Part shown: positions 24,743 to 38,118 of the stretch, one piece after another
Numbering within the stretch: the stretch's first letter is position 1
Layout: each line of letters starts with the position of its first letter
Source of the DNA: Ziziphus jujuba
Taxonomy: Eukaryota; Streptophyta; Magnoliopsida; Rosales; Rhamnaceae
DNA: 64,000 nucleotides
Reading direction: 5' to 3'
NCBI RefSeq assembly: GCF_031755915.1
Contig: NC_083387.1
Coordinates: forward strand, 6,888,501 to 6,952,500
The notes under the pieces: generated by a model
What the model was told of the DNA's origin: nothing
The model's input: the letters and a program-made list of their open reading frames with translations, nothing else
Database searches by the model: none
Made by a program: the position numbers and the translations under genes

Positions 24743-27700
24743 ATGGATTCTTGTCCTGATCTTTATCCTTTAACAAGTTTGCAGATTAGGTAAAATTCAT
24801 GCAATCTTTGTTTGTATAATTTGATTATAAACTCAAATTCAATGATTTTTTTTTTTTTTTTTTGGCCCCTATACCTATATTTATATGTTGTCCTGGCTCT
24901 CTTATTGTTTCTTTTGGATACTTGTTAAATTTGAGAAAGGGATTTGTCTACTTTGTCATATGTCCTGTACCGTGAACATTATTATTCTTCTTGACGGCTC
25001 TTTCATGCATTATGGCCACCTGGGATCGGGTCAAAAAAGTGTTTTATATGATGAATTAGAACCTCATTATGATAATTACTGAATCATATTCGTTCTATTT
25101 TCCTTTTCCTTTTTTTTTTTTTTTTCCCTGTCTTTTTTCCTCTTTACTTGCTGAAAGTTGACTTTAGGAAAGTTACAGTGACGATCATTTCCATGTCATG
25201 ATTTATGTGTGTTGATGCATTTTTGTGGCGCTTAATATCCAACTTCATTGTTAGTATACAGTATAGCAGTTTTTGAACCTTAATTCTCTGAGTGATGAAC
25301 AATATTTCTTATGTGTAGGGATATAAAGGCACATCTTTCACAGGCATTCTTATATTTTGCCCCTATTAGCCATAAGTTTTTTATCCTGGTTGATAATCAA
25401 TCGTGGCAGAAAAACAAGCATTCAAGATCAACCCACATAAGGGAATTAATGATCACGAAGGTTCAGTCTTTCAGTCATATATCTATTGTCTTGTATTTAC
25501 ATGGTGTGAAATTGTCACCCATTTTCATTTTTTGTTCTTCTACAGTACAGGAGGTCACCTTTTAAGAACACAAAAGGTTTGCCAAAATCTCCAAGTTTCT
25601 GCTTGGATTCATTTAGCCATGAAAGGAAGAACTTGTTTAAGTGGTTGCGCATCATTAACATGGCTACTTGGAGAGAGAAATCACCTTTCTCCATGATGAA
25701 TTTGTACAAGGCCTTGCACGGTTTTCTTGTTTTCGAAGTAGCGTGGAAAAATGTTCAAGGAATCAACTATTTAAATGAGCTTCAGGTATGCTTGACTAAA
25801 ATTATTGTCACCTCCAAGCCTCGTAAATATATTTTCCTTACCCTTTTTAAGCTGGATAGTTTGTACATACACTTAATTAATACCTAACTGATTTTTCATT
25901 ATGGAATATAAGGGCGTATTATATAAGGTACTTATAAATAATAGCATTCTTATGTCGTATGTAGAAATAAGATGTATGGACTCCATGAGTTACCAATTAT
26001 GTGATTTTTTTTTTCAATAGTATATGTTGCCAACAGGCAGATGCATCCATGGCTTTAGAAGTGAAGGCTCTGAGAAGGTGGGAATTCAATGGCATTGAGC
26101 AAGCTTTGAGCTGTATTTCATCTTGGTTCTCAGGCACTTCATCTGAAACACAAACATTGAAGAGTAACCTAATCTTGTTACTCGACAAAGTTCCTTCTAA
26201 TTCTTCATGGGGAATAACTGTAGCTTCCAAGGAATTGCTGCTTAATGAAGCATCGCAAGCTGAGCTTTTCTCTGAAGATGTTTTCTTTGATGTTAGAGAC
26301 CCTCCTTTTGACACAGATGATATAGCTTGTATGGATCATCAGGTGGAAGAACCAAGTGTTGAAGAAGATAATGACATTGAAAGTGTGGAATACAAGGACA
26401 CCCTTTTACTATTAAGGTTCAACAATAAAGATCTTCCATCTAAATTGAGACAGATAATAACCTCCGACTTGAAGCTTCTCACTTTGCTCGAATCAGGTCT
26501 TCCTACATGGGTTATCTTCTTCCAATCCTATCCATTGTTCTGTAAACTTTATTGTCCCTGGATGCGACCTCTATTTCGAACTCTATATATATTGATTTCA
26601 CTTGTAACTGTTATTATCGGATTTTATGATCTCTATAAGAATGTACCTCTCTTGAAGGCAGCTGCATCTCACCTTTGTGGACCACTTTTCAAGTGGATTG
26701 AAGCATGGGATGTGAAAGCAAGACTCAGATATCTAGGGACAATGTTATTTCTTCAGAATTTTGAGAAGGCAATGAAATGGTCTTTAGTAGCGACTCGTTC
26801 AGTGAAGTTGCTAGTTTCACTTCTCACAAAACCCTTCATTTATCCTCTCAAAGAGATGTTAGACATTTTAACACCATTATGGAACCTTTTTTCTGAAATG
26901 GGTGAGCTATTCTATAGTAATGTTTGGATTCTGGTGAAGTACTTTTACAGTGTGATTTTCGGGTTTATTGAAGTTTTAATCTCACCGTTGGAGGTTCTCT
27001 ATGCATATCTATTGATTTTAGGTATACACAAAAGTTGAATTCTCTTCCTTATCATTTCGATTTCTCCATTTTTCTACCAAAAGTGCATAGTTCTAGTTTT
27101 GTGTTCTTGAAGTTTATCAAATAGTACTGTCTCATGTTTACCCTCAACAGAATTTGATTTTATCCTATTTTTCTGCAGTCAAATTGGCCTCTCCATTCTT
27201 TAGCATGTTGTGGAAATTATTTGTTTTTCCTACCCGAGGTTGTCTCCTGTTGGCAAATTATGGGTGTTATCTGTTCTCTGACATCTATGAAGTTCTTGTA
27301 AAAGTCATACATTTTGTTGCAAGCAATGTGAGTCAACTTACATATTTTTCTCGTGTAAAGCCTCAGTCATCAGAGAACTCATTTTGGCAAACTCTTTGGA
27401 AAGACCTCTTCTCAAAGGTTTTTCATATACTTTCTTATATTCTTATTAATCCATCAAATCCTCTCTTACTTTGGAAATTTGGGTCCGTTTTTATTTTATA
27501 GGTCTTCAGGTCTCTTCGAAGCATTTTACGAGTACTTTTCGAATTCTTTGCATCCTGCAATCGACATAGACTTAGGTGTGACAATCCTGACAACATTTTA
27601 CGTTAAAAATTTGGCTGAATTTGCATACCTTGTGTTATATTTGTAGATGTTATTTTCAAGTTGTTGATGCATGATGTGTGTGTATATATATTAATTAAAA

Positions 27701-28472
27701 AAAAAAAGTTAACCTTATGCTAAACCAAAGAAATCTCCAATTGCTTTATGTTTTTTGATTACTAATCTTTCTTCGTAATTGTTGAATATGCAGTATCTAC
27801 AACCAACTTAGAGCTACACTTTATCACCTTTCTAACGTTGGTTCTGTCCCTAGTAAATGTCCTTGTCGTCGATTGCTTCAAGTTGAAAGCAACCTTAAGG
27901 TAATTGTACCTATCCTAATGCACCTATTTTGAAATAATTTGAAGCTGCTGAGGTAACAATAGGACGAAAATGAAATGTCATGTAGTTAAGAGAAACATCA
28001 TTGTTTCACTGTGTAACTTGTATCATTCTGTGTTGTGAACTTGTGATAGATATATATATATATATTTTTTTTCTGTTTTTTGTATGCAGAAAAAATAACC
28101 TCTTTAATTCAAATACTTATTATGGAAAAAGAAAACAAAAGGTTTCATATTTTCTAGAACGTTATTGGTGGTTAATAACCGAGTTAATGGCTTATTAAGT
28201 TGGCATAATTTGGAAATTTAATATTAAAATAGATTGATAATCATTTAGTAAATAAATTTTAATAATAAATCTTTAATATGTGGTTGTATGAGTATTGAAA
28301 GATGACATGAGATTAGAAAAAAATAAAGCAGAAAAGAATTAATGATTTTTTGATCAAATCCCTATACAAAGTAGCTAGGATATTTCATTGATTTTTGTGA
28401 TGTAATGTCCAAATTCATTGATGTTTCTTTTCAACGCAGGTTGATGCCAAAGAATGTGAACGTTGCAAATAA
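24743..28472 (+). CDS. Plant multi-pass membrane protein of unknown function
   Basis: Eight exons: 24743-24789, 25319-25460, 25546-25785, 26037-27021, 27179-27417, 27502-27575, 27794-27899 and 28440-28472. All have GT/AG borders and the frame stays open for 621 codons, which strongly supports the model. The N-terminal third is soluble (Trp/Lys-rich, FKWLRIINMATWREKSPFS). The middle has an acidic stretch (DDIACMDHQVEEP, VEEDNDIE). The C-terminal half has several hydrophobic segments (WVIFFQSYPLFC, YILISLVTVIIGFYDLY, LLVSLLTKPFIYPL, FGFIEVLISPLEVLYAYLLIL, FFSMLWKLFVFP). The tail is basic and Cys-rich (KCPCRRLL, ending ECERCK). I do not recognise a named family. A broken second copy lies at 31517-32670, with its tail at 47820-52110. 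Confidence 0.75.
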
Positions 28473-29384
28473 GTCTTAGTCAAAATGTGCATCACTATAA
28501 TAGAGCAAAGTCTCCTTTTCATATTTATGTTACACTGTATAGTTGTTTTCATTTTTTATTTTTTTTGGTTTTTAATATTTTTAGATGATATTTATAGTGA
28601 ACTCGTAAAATTGGACTTATAGTAGCTATACTTCTATTTGTAAATGGATTGACCATTTTTCCTTTTTCCTTCTTCATCTTTTGGTGAGATTAATTACACT
28701 GTAATAATCAAAATAAAAAATAAAAAATACATTGCATGTTATTTTCTCACAAAAATAGGCTTTGAACCTCATCCTCAAAATGAACAAAGTTAAATAAGAT
28801 AAAAATAAAATAAAATAAAATAAAAAGGATTGAGTACTTGATCCAATAGTTTATTATTCAATTCTTGCGTTTAATTTATGGAAAATAAAATATTGATAGG
28901 TTCTACAACACGAATTATAATAAAAGGTTAATTTAGGATGTTTACACTTTGGACTTTCAAATTTAATTGGTTGCAATATCAACCTTTAAGTCTCAATTTG
29001 TTATTTTGCCATTTAAAACAAAAAAAAAGTTCAAATTTTGTAGCATTTTTGGTGTAATTTGATTTCATTCTTCGCTTGACAATAGTGAAGAATAACTCAA
29101 AAAATATCACTAACATTAACGTATAGTAAAACACTATATTACCACCTTGAAAGTAAAATAAATTATTATCTTAGGCAGATTAGTTGTTTACTAATTTATT
29201 GGTAAAATTAATCAATTGAAAAAAGAGTTGTATATATTTACTGTGAACATGTATTATTTTTATTTTTATCAAGATACATATGTAATTTATAATTGTGTCT
29301 TGAGTCAATGATGATCATAATCTAAATAATTTAGTGCTTCAACTGTTTCTCTAAAAGAGGCATTTCAAATAATATTAACCTTAA

Positions 29385-29416
<32 letters not shown>

Positions 29417-29442
29417 AGATAATAAGATTCTTAAATAACTAT
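28473..29442. other. 3' flank of membrane-protein gene, with repeat tail
   Basis: AT-rich. The segment 28600-28930, including GGCTTTGAACCTCATCCTCA and AAATGAACAAAG, is repeated near 51170-51340 and 51740-52110 and marks the shared tail of the duplicated block. A TA run lies at 29385-29410. No gene is seen. Confidence 0.55.
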
Positions 29443-29900
29443 TTGCTACAAAATGAAAAAAAGAAAATAATGCCTAATGTACTACATGCATTGAAAAAAA
29501 TAATATGGTTAGGGTTAGGGTTTATCCGCATTCATGATTCACCCTTCGGTGACATTGCAGGAATTAGAGAGAGACTGATTTTGGCGATGAAGATGCAATT
29601 TGAAACACCTAAGAATTCAATTCCGTTTGTGACGATGAAGCCGATACAGGATGAGGAGAAGGTTGCAATTCGCACACATGGAGGTCCAATGCCTTTTCTG
29701 ATGAAGGCTACCTCCGATAAGACTGTAGAATTGAAGGAGATGGAAGAGCGACACAAAATATTGATAGCAAGCATTATACCACGGCTGTTCGTGGAGACCG
29801 AGATTAAGACCGAGTGACACAAAATATTGCTTAACATTTCTACAGAGCTTAATCTGCGTGGCATTCAAATTACCATATATGAGGGTTGTCATAACTTGTA
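29443..29900 (+). pseudogene. VOC/glyoxalase-like gene fragment
   Basis: The frame 29443-29817 has an N-terminal extension, then a segment (EEKVAIRTHGGPMPFLMKA, MEERHKILIASIIPRLFVETE) that parallels the start of the VOC gene at 36034 (TMAPVLAKKAAFSMEEHEKR, then LPFYVEVPDSE). After the stop, 29838-29890 reads TELNLRGIQITIYEG, matching AELNLCGIQINICEK there. The VOC strand-helix between the two blocks is missing, so this is a paralogous fragment with an internal deletion. Similarity was judged by eye. Confidence 0.55.
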
Positions 29901-31516
29901 CATGTTTGATAATTTGTTGATTTGAACTTTGATAATTTGTTTATTTGATATGTTCTTATGTGTTTGTTGTGTTTGATGATTTGTTTATTTGAACTCTATT
30001 CTTATGTGTTTTGTTTGTTGTTCTGTTTTGTTCTTATGTGTTGTCCTCTTTATTTGTTGTTGTGTGGATTAAGCATAAACTCATTCAAATGCCAAAAAAA
30101 ATTTGTACATCCATAGATAAAAATGGAGTAATATGGATTTAGATATCATTAAATTTCACTTGCTACGATAACAAACTTTTAAGTATGTGTTTGTATGCTT
30201 TCGTAATTAAGTATAAAAGGAAAAAATATAAACACTTCAATTTAATAACTGATTATAGTATAAATGTTGATTACTATTTACCATCAAAATTTTGATAAAA
30301 AACTAAATTATCTAAACCAAAAGATCATAACTAACTTATTAGATAATATATATACTAACCTTATTTGAGGTGTCAAAATATTATTTTCGCAAATATTAAT
30401 TTAGTTTCTTTTAAATACATATACATGTATGTAATATAAAAAAATTTAAAAAACATGGATGCCATGGTCCCCCATGCACTAGCTTTGTCCCTGACCATGC
30501 AAACTTTTATAAACTGAAGGCCATCTTTAGAGAACGTTTTGTATCTAATGTTGGTATCACACCATCGTGTCACCACACTACCAATGTTTTAAAAGGTGAA
30601 AGTAACAGATGATGCATTTTCATTATTATGAAGCAAGGCATAAATACTAAGGCCTTGAGGCCCTAAACTTTTCAAAAATTAAATTTTAATATATATATTT
30701 AATTTGGTATGAAATTAAAAGATAAAAATATAAATAATTTTTAAACTGCAAAATAAACCAACTAAAATTTACAAAACTGTAAATCAATAGATTATAGATA
30801 AATATACAATATAACATAACTTCTAATTTATAAATAATAAATAATAAAGGTAAGATAATGTTTTTATAAATAAAAAATAAAAAAGATTAGATTCAATTAC
30901 ATCTGTGAGATTCAAGGCCTAAAAAATGGCATTTTTATGTCTGGGATATGTGACACATCTCCTGAAGCATATTGCTCACAGGAGTAATGCCCCAAATTTT
31001 AAAACTTGAGACATTTTTTGTGTACCTCACCTCGAGGCAAGCCCAAACGAGTCTTTTAAAACAATGCACACCACAACACCCATACAACGTGGTGCATATA
31101 AACTTTTCTCATTGGTTTAAAGGCTTCTAAGTAAACTGAATTTGAACTTTTGCTAATAAGCTACATAATCAATACATTAATTCTTTTTTTTTTTTACATT
31201 TTAGTTTGATAATCTGTTAAACTATTAACTAATTAGGTAACGACTAGCATCCTGTCATATAACGTTTGTATATTAGCCGCTCATTTTGACAATAAATCAA
31301 TTTGGTGAATTTTTTAAGTTGAACCTTTTTTTTTTTTTTTTTTTTTGGTAATCTTTTTGAAACTTTTTATGCTTAATTACATGTTCCCTTTTGAGCCAAT
31401 AAGCACAAAAACAGAGGCTCTTTTAACTTGCAAATAGGGAATAAAATGAACATTTACATTCAAACATCTCAGTTCCACTAAAAAAATCTTAGTTTCAATT
31501 TTGAAAATTAACAGAA
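29901..31516. other. Intergenic region, no gene recognised
   Basis: AT-rich, with a simple TTTGTTTATTTG-type repetitive patch at 29900-30060, many short A-runs and a T-run at 31327-31345. No coding signal is convincing. Confidence 0.5.
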
Positions 31517-32670
31517 GTAATTTCTCTGAAGATGTTTTCTTTGATGTTAGAGACCCTCCTTTTGACACAGATGATATAGCTTGTATGGATCATCAGGTAG
31601 AAGAGCCAAATGTTGACGCAGATAATGATATTGAAAGTGTGGGATACAAGGACACTCTTTTACTATTGAGGTTCAACAACAAAGATCTTCCATTTAAATT
31701 TAGGCCGATAATAACCTCCGACTTGAAACTTCTCACTATGATTGAGTCCAGTCTTCCTACATGGGTTATCTTCTTCCAATCCTATCTATTGTTTTGTAAA
31801 CTTTATTGTCCCTGGATGCGACCTACATTTCGAACTCTGTATATTTCACTTGTAATTGTTATTATCAGATTTTATGATCTCTATAAGAATGTACCTCTCT
31901 TGAAGGCAGCTGCATCTCACCTTTGTGAACCACTTTTCAAGTGGATTGAAGCATGGGATGTGAAATCAAGACACATGTATCTAGGGACAATGTTATTTCT
32001 TCAAAATTTCAAGAAGGCGGTGAAATGGTCTTTAGGAGTAACTCGTATAGTGGAGTTGCTAGTGTTCCTTCTCACTAAACCTTTCATTTATCCCCTTAAA
32101 AGAGATGTTAGACATTTTAACACCATTATGAAGCCTTTTTTTTTAAATGGGTGAGCTATTCTTTAGTAATGTTTGGATTCTGTTGAAGTACTTTTGCAGT
32201 GTGGTTTTCTAGTTGATTGAAGCTTTAATCTCACCGTTGGAGGTTCTCTATTCATATCTATTCATTTTAGGTATACACATAAGTTGAACTCTCTTCCTTT
32301 ATCATTTTGATTTCTCCGTTTTCCTACCAAAATTGCATAGTTCTAGTTTTGCTTTCTTGAAAGCTTATCAAAAAGTATTGTCTCATGTTTACCCTCAACG
32401 GATTTCATTTTATCCTATTTCTCTACAGTCAAATTGGCCTCTCCATTCTTTAGCATGTTGTGTAAATTATTCGTTTTTCATATCCGGGGTTGTTTTCTAT
32501 TGGCAAATTATGGGTGTTATCTGTTCTTTGACATCTATGAAGTGCTTGCGAAGGTCATTCTTTTTGCCGTAAATAACGTAAATCAATTTGCATATTTTTC
32601 TCATGTAAAGCCTCAATCATCCGACATCTCATTTTGGCAAACTCTTTGGAAGGACCTCTTTTCAAAGGTT
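31517..32670 (+). pseudogene. Second copy of the membrane-protein gene, broken (exons 4-5)
   Basis: Closely matches the middle of the 24743-28472 gene: SEDVFFDVRDPPFDTDDIAC at the start, then WVIFFQSYLLFCKLYCPW, DLYKNVPLLKAAASHLCEP and FKWIEAWDVKSRHMYLGT. Exons 1-3 and the start of exon 4 are absent. One extra A near 32099 shifts the frame, so the ORF ends at 32154 (FNTIMKPFFLNG); a TAG in the following stretch would also stop it. The exon-5 equivalent follows at about 32430-32668 after a similar intron. Similarity stops soon after; the matching exon 6-7 sequence reappears only near 47820. Confidence 0.85.
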
Positions 32671-32709
32671 TGTCATATACTTTCATATATCCTGATACAG
32701 TTTTGCTAA

Positions 32710-35700
32710 TCAATGACAGCAATTTTATGCTTGCGGTCAAATTGTATGTGGGAAATACTGTATCCGATTGGCTGAAAAACATCTTAGTGGGGAGAAAAAA
32801 GATTATTTTGTCAGTCAAAAATTTCCTTCTTAGGATTGTAGTTTAATATCAAATTAGTATAACATAGATATTTGTTTGATATGTAATTGTTCTTCTTTGT
32901 TTACTGCTTGCATATTGATTCAAAAGGAAGGAAAGAAGGAATGCCACTGAATTTTGAGATGCTAAACAATCGTTAGAATACTATTTTCGAATATTATTGT
33001 GAATGCTTGGTACAGTAGAAATTTAACTTTTTAATGAAAAATCACTTCTTTTAATTTTTAAAATTGGAACTGATGTATTTTCCTTTGAGAAATGGAGCTA
33101 AGATGTTTGTTTTGATATTCATGTTCCTTTTATTTACGACAATGATGTGATAGGATGCAAGTTAGAACCTCATGGAGTCGGAGTAGTACCTTATATGATA
33201 TGATAGGATGCAAATTAGAACCTCATGATCTTATATGATACTCCAACTCACTAAAATGTAAAGAATGAAATGTATTTATATGAGTGTAATAGTTCACGCT
33301 TAAAAGAAAATGATAGTAACGACAAACATTTAATTTCAGGAACGTAGATGATATAATAATAATAACAATAATAAAAGGAATTTAGGTGATGTCTCTTCTC
33401 TTCGATGAAAAGGAAAGATTCCATAGCTTGAGCCTTTAGTTAAAACTGCAGCATGCATCCTTCACCTCTTTACTTGTGAAACTTAAGGGGACTCTTTAAA
33501 TTCTGCTGCTATCTTTGTTCAAATTATCTACAACCCACTCTTTCTATGTTAAAAGTAACAACAAAAATAGAAGACGCTACTCTATGGATTAAACTCAACA
33601 AAAATAGAAGACACTACTCTATGGATTAAACTTTTATCGACAAGAAATGATAAAAAGTGAATTGTGGAAGAGGAAAACAAACAAATGAACACCCAGGGTA
33701 ACGCCCGATATACATGCATGGTATGAATGCCAAATCTCCACTAGAGAATGAAATTTTAAAGTATCTTACAACAACAACATCCGTTATTTATACTATTTAT
33801 TTTTCTTTCATCGTCAAATATTTTTTGCTTTGTTTATATTTCTATTTTCCTTCTATGTAAGTTCTCTTTTAAATGTTATAATAATGGTATAATAATTTAT
33901 TATACATTAAATTAAAATAATATAATATTAAAATAAATAATAAGTTTGATTTTCTATAGTTAGAGAGTCAAATTCATTTTTTATATTAGAAATCAAGATA
34001 AAAAAAATTTATTAGAGTTTTCTGTTAAAAGTCAACTTTGTAAAATAAAGAGTATAAAAAATAATTCTTTCGGATACTCTAACAAATACTTTATGTGTGC
34101 TCTCTTCTATTAACAAAACCATTACTTATGTTTTTAGACATTTGACCATGAATTTGAATTTTCAATTTCCGCATTAAAAAAGAAAAATAGCGCAGATTTA
34201 TTTTTTGTTTTTTGTTTTTGTTTTTTTTTTTTTTTTGAGATGTATTTTTTGTTATTTGGTACTTACAATTAGACAACTATAAGTTTTTTTTTTTTTTTTT
34301 TTTTTCGGGGTAATGAAGACAACTATAAGTTAGTCTACCTAAGTTCTTGATACAGGCATAATTGAAGACCAACTTGGTGTTGCAGCATATAGATATGTTC
34401 CTTTGTAGTCTTTTTCTTGTTTTGGACCCTTGGATCCTCCTCTTTACCAAATACATAAATAAATAAAAAAATACATGCACACCTAGTGACAAAAAAAAAA
34501 AAAAGGAAGGGAAAAAGAAAAGAAAAGAAAACACTATGTGTGAAAACAAAAAAACGGTGGAATGTAATAGGTAATAGTTGTTTTTGTTCTTAAATTTGGT
34601 TGAATGATCATATAGAATGTAGAGTAGATATTCTCACTTTTGGTATGACATAATAATAAAGAAATAAATTATCATATTTGTCAAAATTTTAAATTTTAAT
34701 AATTTAGTTATATTTGTAAACATTGTTTATATTTGTAAATATGATAGTTTAGTTTTCTCATAATATTAAGAAAAAAAAAAAAACTGTTTACAGACTTTAT
34801 TATTTTGGAGTTTGGAGGTAAATTGATGAAAGTTTGTTTTTGTTGATTCCACACGAAGTTAGATAAGGGAGATTTGGCCCAATGCTTTGGGCCCCTTTCC
34901 GGACCAAGGTGCAAAGCGATTGTTCGGTTTAAAGCCAGCTAAATCTCAACAGTCGGCTTTGTTCAATTTGAACAGTATCCAATCCAAACAGTTAAAATCG
35001 ATTAACCAAATATTTTTTTAAGAATATTTGGAATGACCATAGTAACCCAGGTTCTGGATTAAGGTAATAAAATTTCTCTCTCCAAATTAAAAAAAATTCC
35101 AATCTTTTTATATTTATTTTTTATAAATTTTAAATAATTATAGACTCACCAAATTTACCAAAGAACTTCAGTTTATTAATAGTAAACAAAATAATTATAA
35201 TCTAAAATCATAAAATTTTTGAGTAATTCTAAATTCACCAAACTTACCAAAGCACTTTTTTCTTTTTTTCAATAACAATTTACCAATGGGCTTGACAATT
35301 TATTAAGGGTAAAAAATTGATAATAGTCTAAAATAATGGAAAATAAACCTATAGAATTTGGTTAATAATTTAATAGTTCTAAAATTACTATTTCATTAAA
35401 AAAAAAGGTGTTGACTGTATAGAAATAATCCAATGTTAATAGCCACAGACAACACAAATTCAAATCTCCCACTTCAATATGAAAATACTCCCTACCCGTG
35501 AAAAGAAAAGAATTCAACAAAAAAAAAAAAAACTTGTGCGTTATACATAAAATGACATTGCAGATAATAATAATAATAATAATAATAATACATAAATTTA
35601 AAGCAAAAAATAATAATAATGAAAAAAATAGAAAAAGAAAATTAAGCAAATTTTACATTAATAAAGGTTGTGCATTGCATGCAAAAAAAAAAAAAAAAAA

Positions 35701-35912
35701 AGGTTGCGCATTTTTTTCCCAAAAAAAAAAAAAAAAAAAAAAAAGTTGCGTGTAACCTCACCTCTCTACCTGGCCACGCCCGTTGCCAAAATGCAATTCG
35801 TAAATCCTACCCCTTTTATTTTATTTTTTATTTTCATTCATCTGTGTTAGGGTTTGTGCTTTATTTTATTTTATTTTTTATTTTGGTAGAAGAGGGTTTT
35901 TGCACTTTCAAG
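32710..35912. other. Intergenic region, no gene recognised
   Basis: About 3.2 kb of AT-rich DNA upstream of the VOC gene. Visible: a short tandem duplication of AAAATAGAAGAC...ATGGATTAAACT at 33563-33632, a local repeat around TTAGAACCTCATG at 33162-33233, an AAT run near 35568-35590, and A-runs at 35682-35701 and 35721-35744. Short Lys-rich and Phe-rich ORFs come from these runs. Confidence 0.5.
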
Positions 35913-36422
35913 ATGATGCAGGAGGTGCAAACATCGGCGACGAGCGTGAAAATTAACCCGACGCCGCTTGTGGTGGTCTCGGCAGGATTTGATGAAAAAA
36001 TCTGTGTTTGACACACAGGGAGAGCCGGTAACAATGGCGCCGGTGTTGGCAAAGAAGGCGGCGTTTAGTATGGAGGAGCATGAAAAGCGAGAGAGGATAT
36101 TGTCGTGTCTGGTGGTGTTACCATTTTATGTGGAAGTACCCGATAGCGAAGTTCAAAAGGCCGTCTCCTTCTACAAGGAAGCCTTTGGTGCTTTGGAATT
36201 TTGTCATCCCGATCATGTCTTCATTCTTAAGCTCACTTATCGATGCTGTCATGTTTCTGCTGAACTCAATCTTTGTGGCATACAAATTAACATTTGCGAG
36301 AAGCGGGACAATCTGTAAGCACTTTTTATTTTTTATTTTTTATTTTATTTTTATTTTTTAATAATTCGTATGGTTTTGCAATTGAACATTGTTTTAATAA
36401 TATGGTTTCTCGATGAATTCCT

Positions 36423-36963
36423 TGTAACGTTTTAAGGAATTTGAATGATTTGGTCGGTTTGTAATAGTGGGCATTAAATGAAATTTATTTTGTTGCCGTT
36501 TTGGGTTTTTGGAAAAGGAAAGAGTAAAATAAGGAAAAGAAAGAGGCTTTTTTGGGGTACGAGAAAATAGAGGGAGAAGAGAGTAGGAAAAACGATTGTT
36601 TTTTTGTTTTTATTCTTGTTTGAATAGTGAAAAGTTTTTCTAAAAGGTTTGCATTTAGAGAGTGGTAAAGTAAAGGTATACAAAAAGTTCGAGGGAAAGC
36701 TTTGGTGGTGTTGCATCCAAAAGTTTTCGATTCCGTTGTATCCTGGGAGACAACCGTCAGAAAACATCTGCACCGGTGGGACAAGGAAATTATCTTAAGG
36801 ACACTGTGGTATCACACAGGCCTCGGACTATTTTTCAACCAGCAAATTAAAACTAAGGACATACAGGTTTTTATTTTATATTTTTATTTGCTGTATTTGA
36901 TAATGATTATTGACAATTGTTATTCCACATATATACACATATATACATGTTATTTTTCTAACA
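36423..36963 (+). repeat. 5' LTR of copia element 1
   Basis: 541 bp, beginning TGTAACG and ending CTAACA. It matches the 3' LTR closely, with scattered substitutions and small indels (for example GGTCGG against GGACGA), so the insertion is not brand new. Confidence 0.9.
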
Positions 36964-37609
36964 TTCTCAAGACAATTTTCCGCATGAATATATGTTTATA
37001 TATGTGGATTGTTCAATCTTGTTCTTGATTAGTGACTTTCGGGTGTAAAGTTTTTGTTTAAAAAAAAAAAAAAAGGCTTCAAACCCGAGTGGGTTGTGTG
37101 ATGGACATGTGGTATTTTTTGTTTTTACTTATTCAAATGTTTATAAATATTTTTGTAAAATATACATGTCCATGATTTGATCTATTTGTTGTGTTGGGTT
37201 TGTGAGAAAGTTGTTTCTTATGGGTTTGAAAATTCTTGGGCAATTCCTTATCATTGTTTAAAATTAAATTTTTTTTTTCCAAAATTGAATTACCCATGAA
37301 TTTTAAGATTTTTGATGATTTTTGGGCAATTTTTGGTGCTGGATTAGTGAAAAAGAGGTGAAAAAAAAATATGAACCAGGTCAGAAAATCCGTTTACCAG
37401 TAAAATGGGTTGAATTTGACCCGGTTGGAGGTTGAAGAAGGGTTAAAAATGGGTAAATGGGCCGGATTTTGGATTAATGGGTCTGAAATTGGGTACTGTT
37501 GGATCTGGCCCAGTACAAAGGTCCAACCCAGGTTAGAATAGGCTACTATTCAACCCAAGGCCCAAGCCCAGATAAGACCCAGCCCACCTGAACAGTGGCC
37601 CAATTGGTA

Positions 37610-37925
37610 TGGACACGCCATGTGTCGCTATGAGAGAGCACGCACGTGGCAAAATGAATAGTGACACCGTGCACAGTGGCAAGGCTACGTGGCGAACCGT
37701 GGAGATGCCACATGTCACACAGTAGCAACGCCACATGTCACACAGTAGCAACGCCACGTGTCGACCAGTCACAAATGACACGTGTCGTCCTCTAAGAGAG
37801 CCACATGTTGGATCATTGAGTTAACACGTTGCGACCTATTAAAGGTGCCACGTGTTGATCTCCCGTGGTGCCATGTGTCAGCATATAACAGTGCCACGTG
37901 TCAGCCTCTGGTGATGCCATGTGTC
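37610..37925 (+). repeat. Cluster of GCCACGTGTC-like repeats in copia 1 leader
   Basis: About twelve variants of GCCACGTGTCA (also GCCACATGTCA and GCCATGTGTCA) occur in 300 bp of the untranslated leader. Several contain CACGTG, the plant G-box core bound by bZIP and bHLH factors. Regulatory function is inference. Confidence 0.7.
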
Positions 37926-38118
37926 AGTGACAGTACGTGAACAATGCCTATGAACAGTTGTGAACAGTATTTTGTGGGTATATACAGCAATTTTGTGGGT
38001 GTATACAGAAACCCTAGAAAATCATATTGTTTGTGTTTTCCTATTGGAAATTGGTTGGAATTAGTTTTTAAGATAGAATAACAACTAATTGATTTCTGGT
38101 TTTTGTGATTTTACAGAA

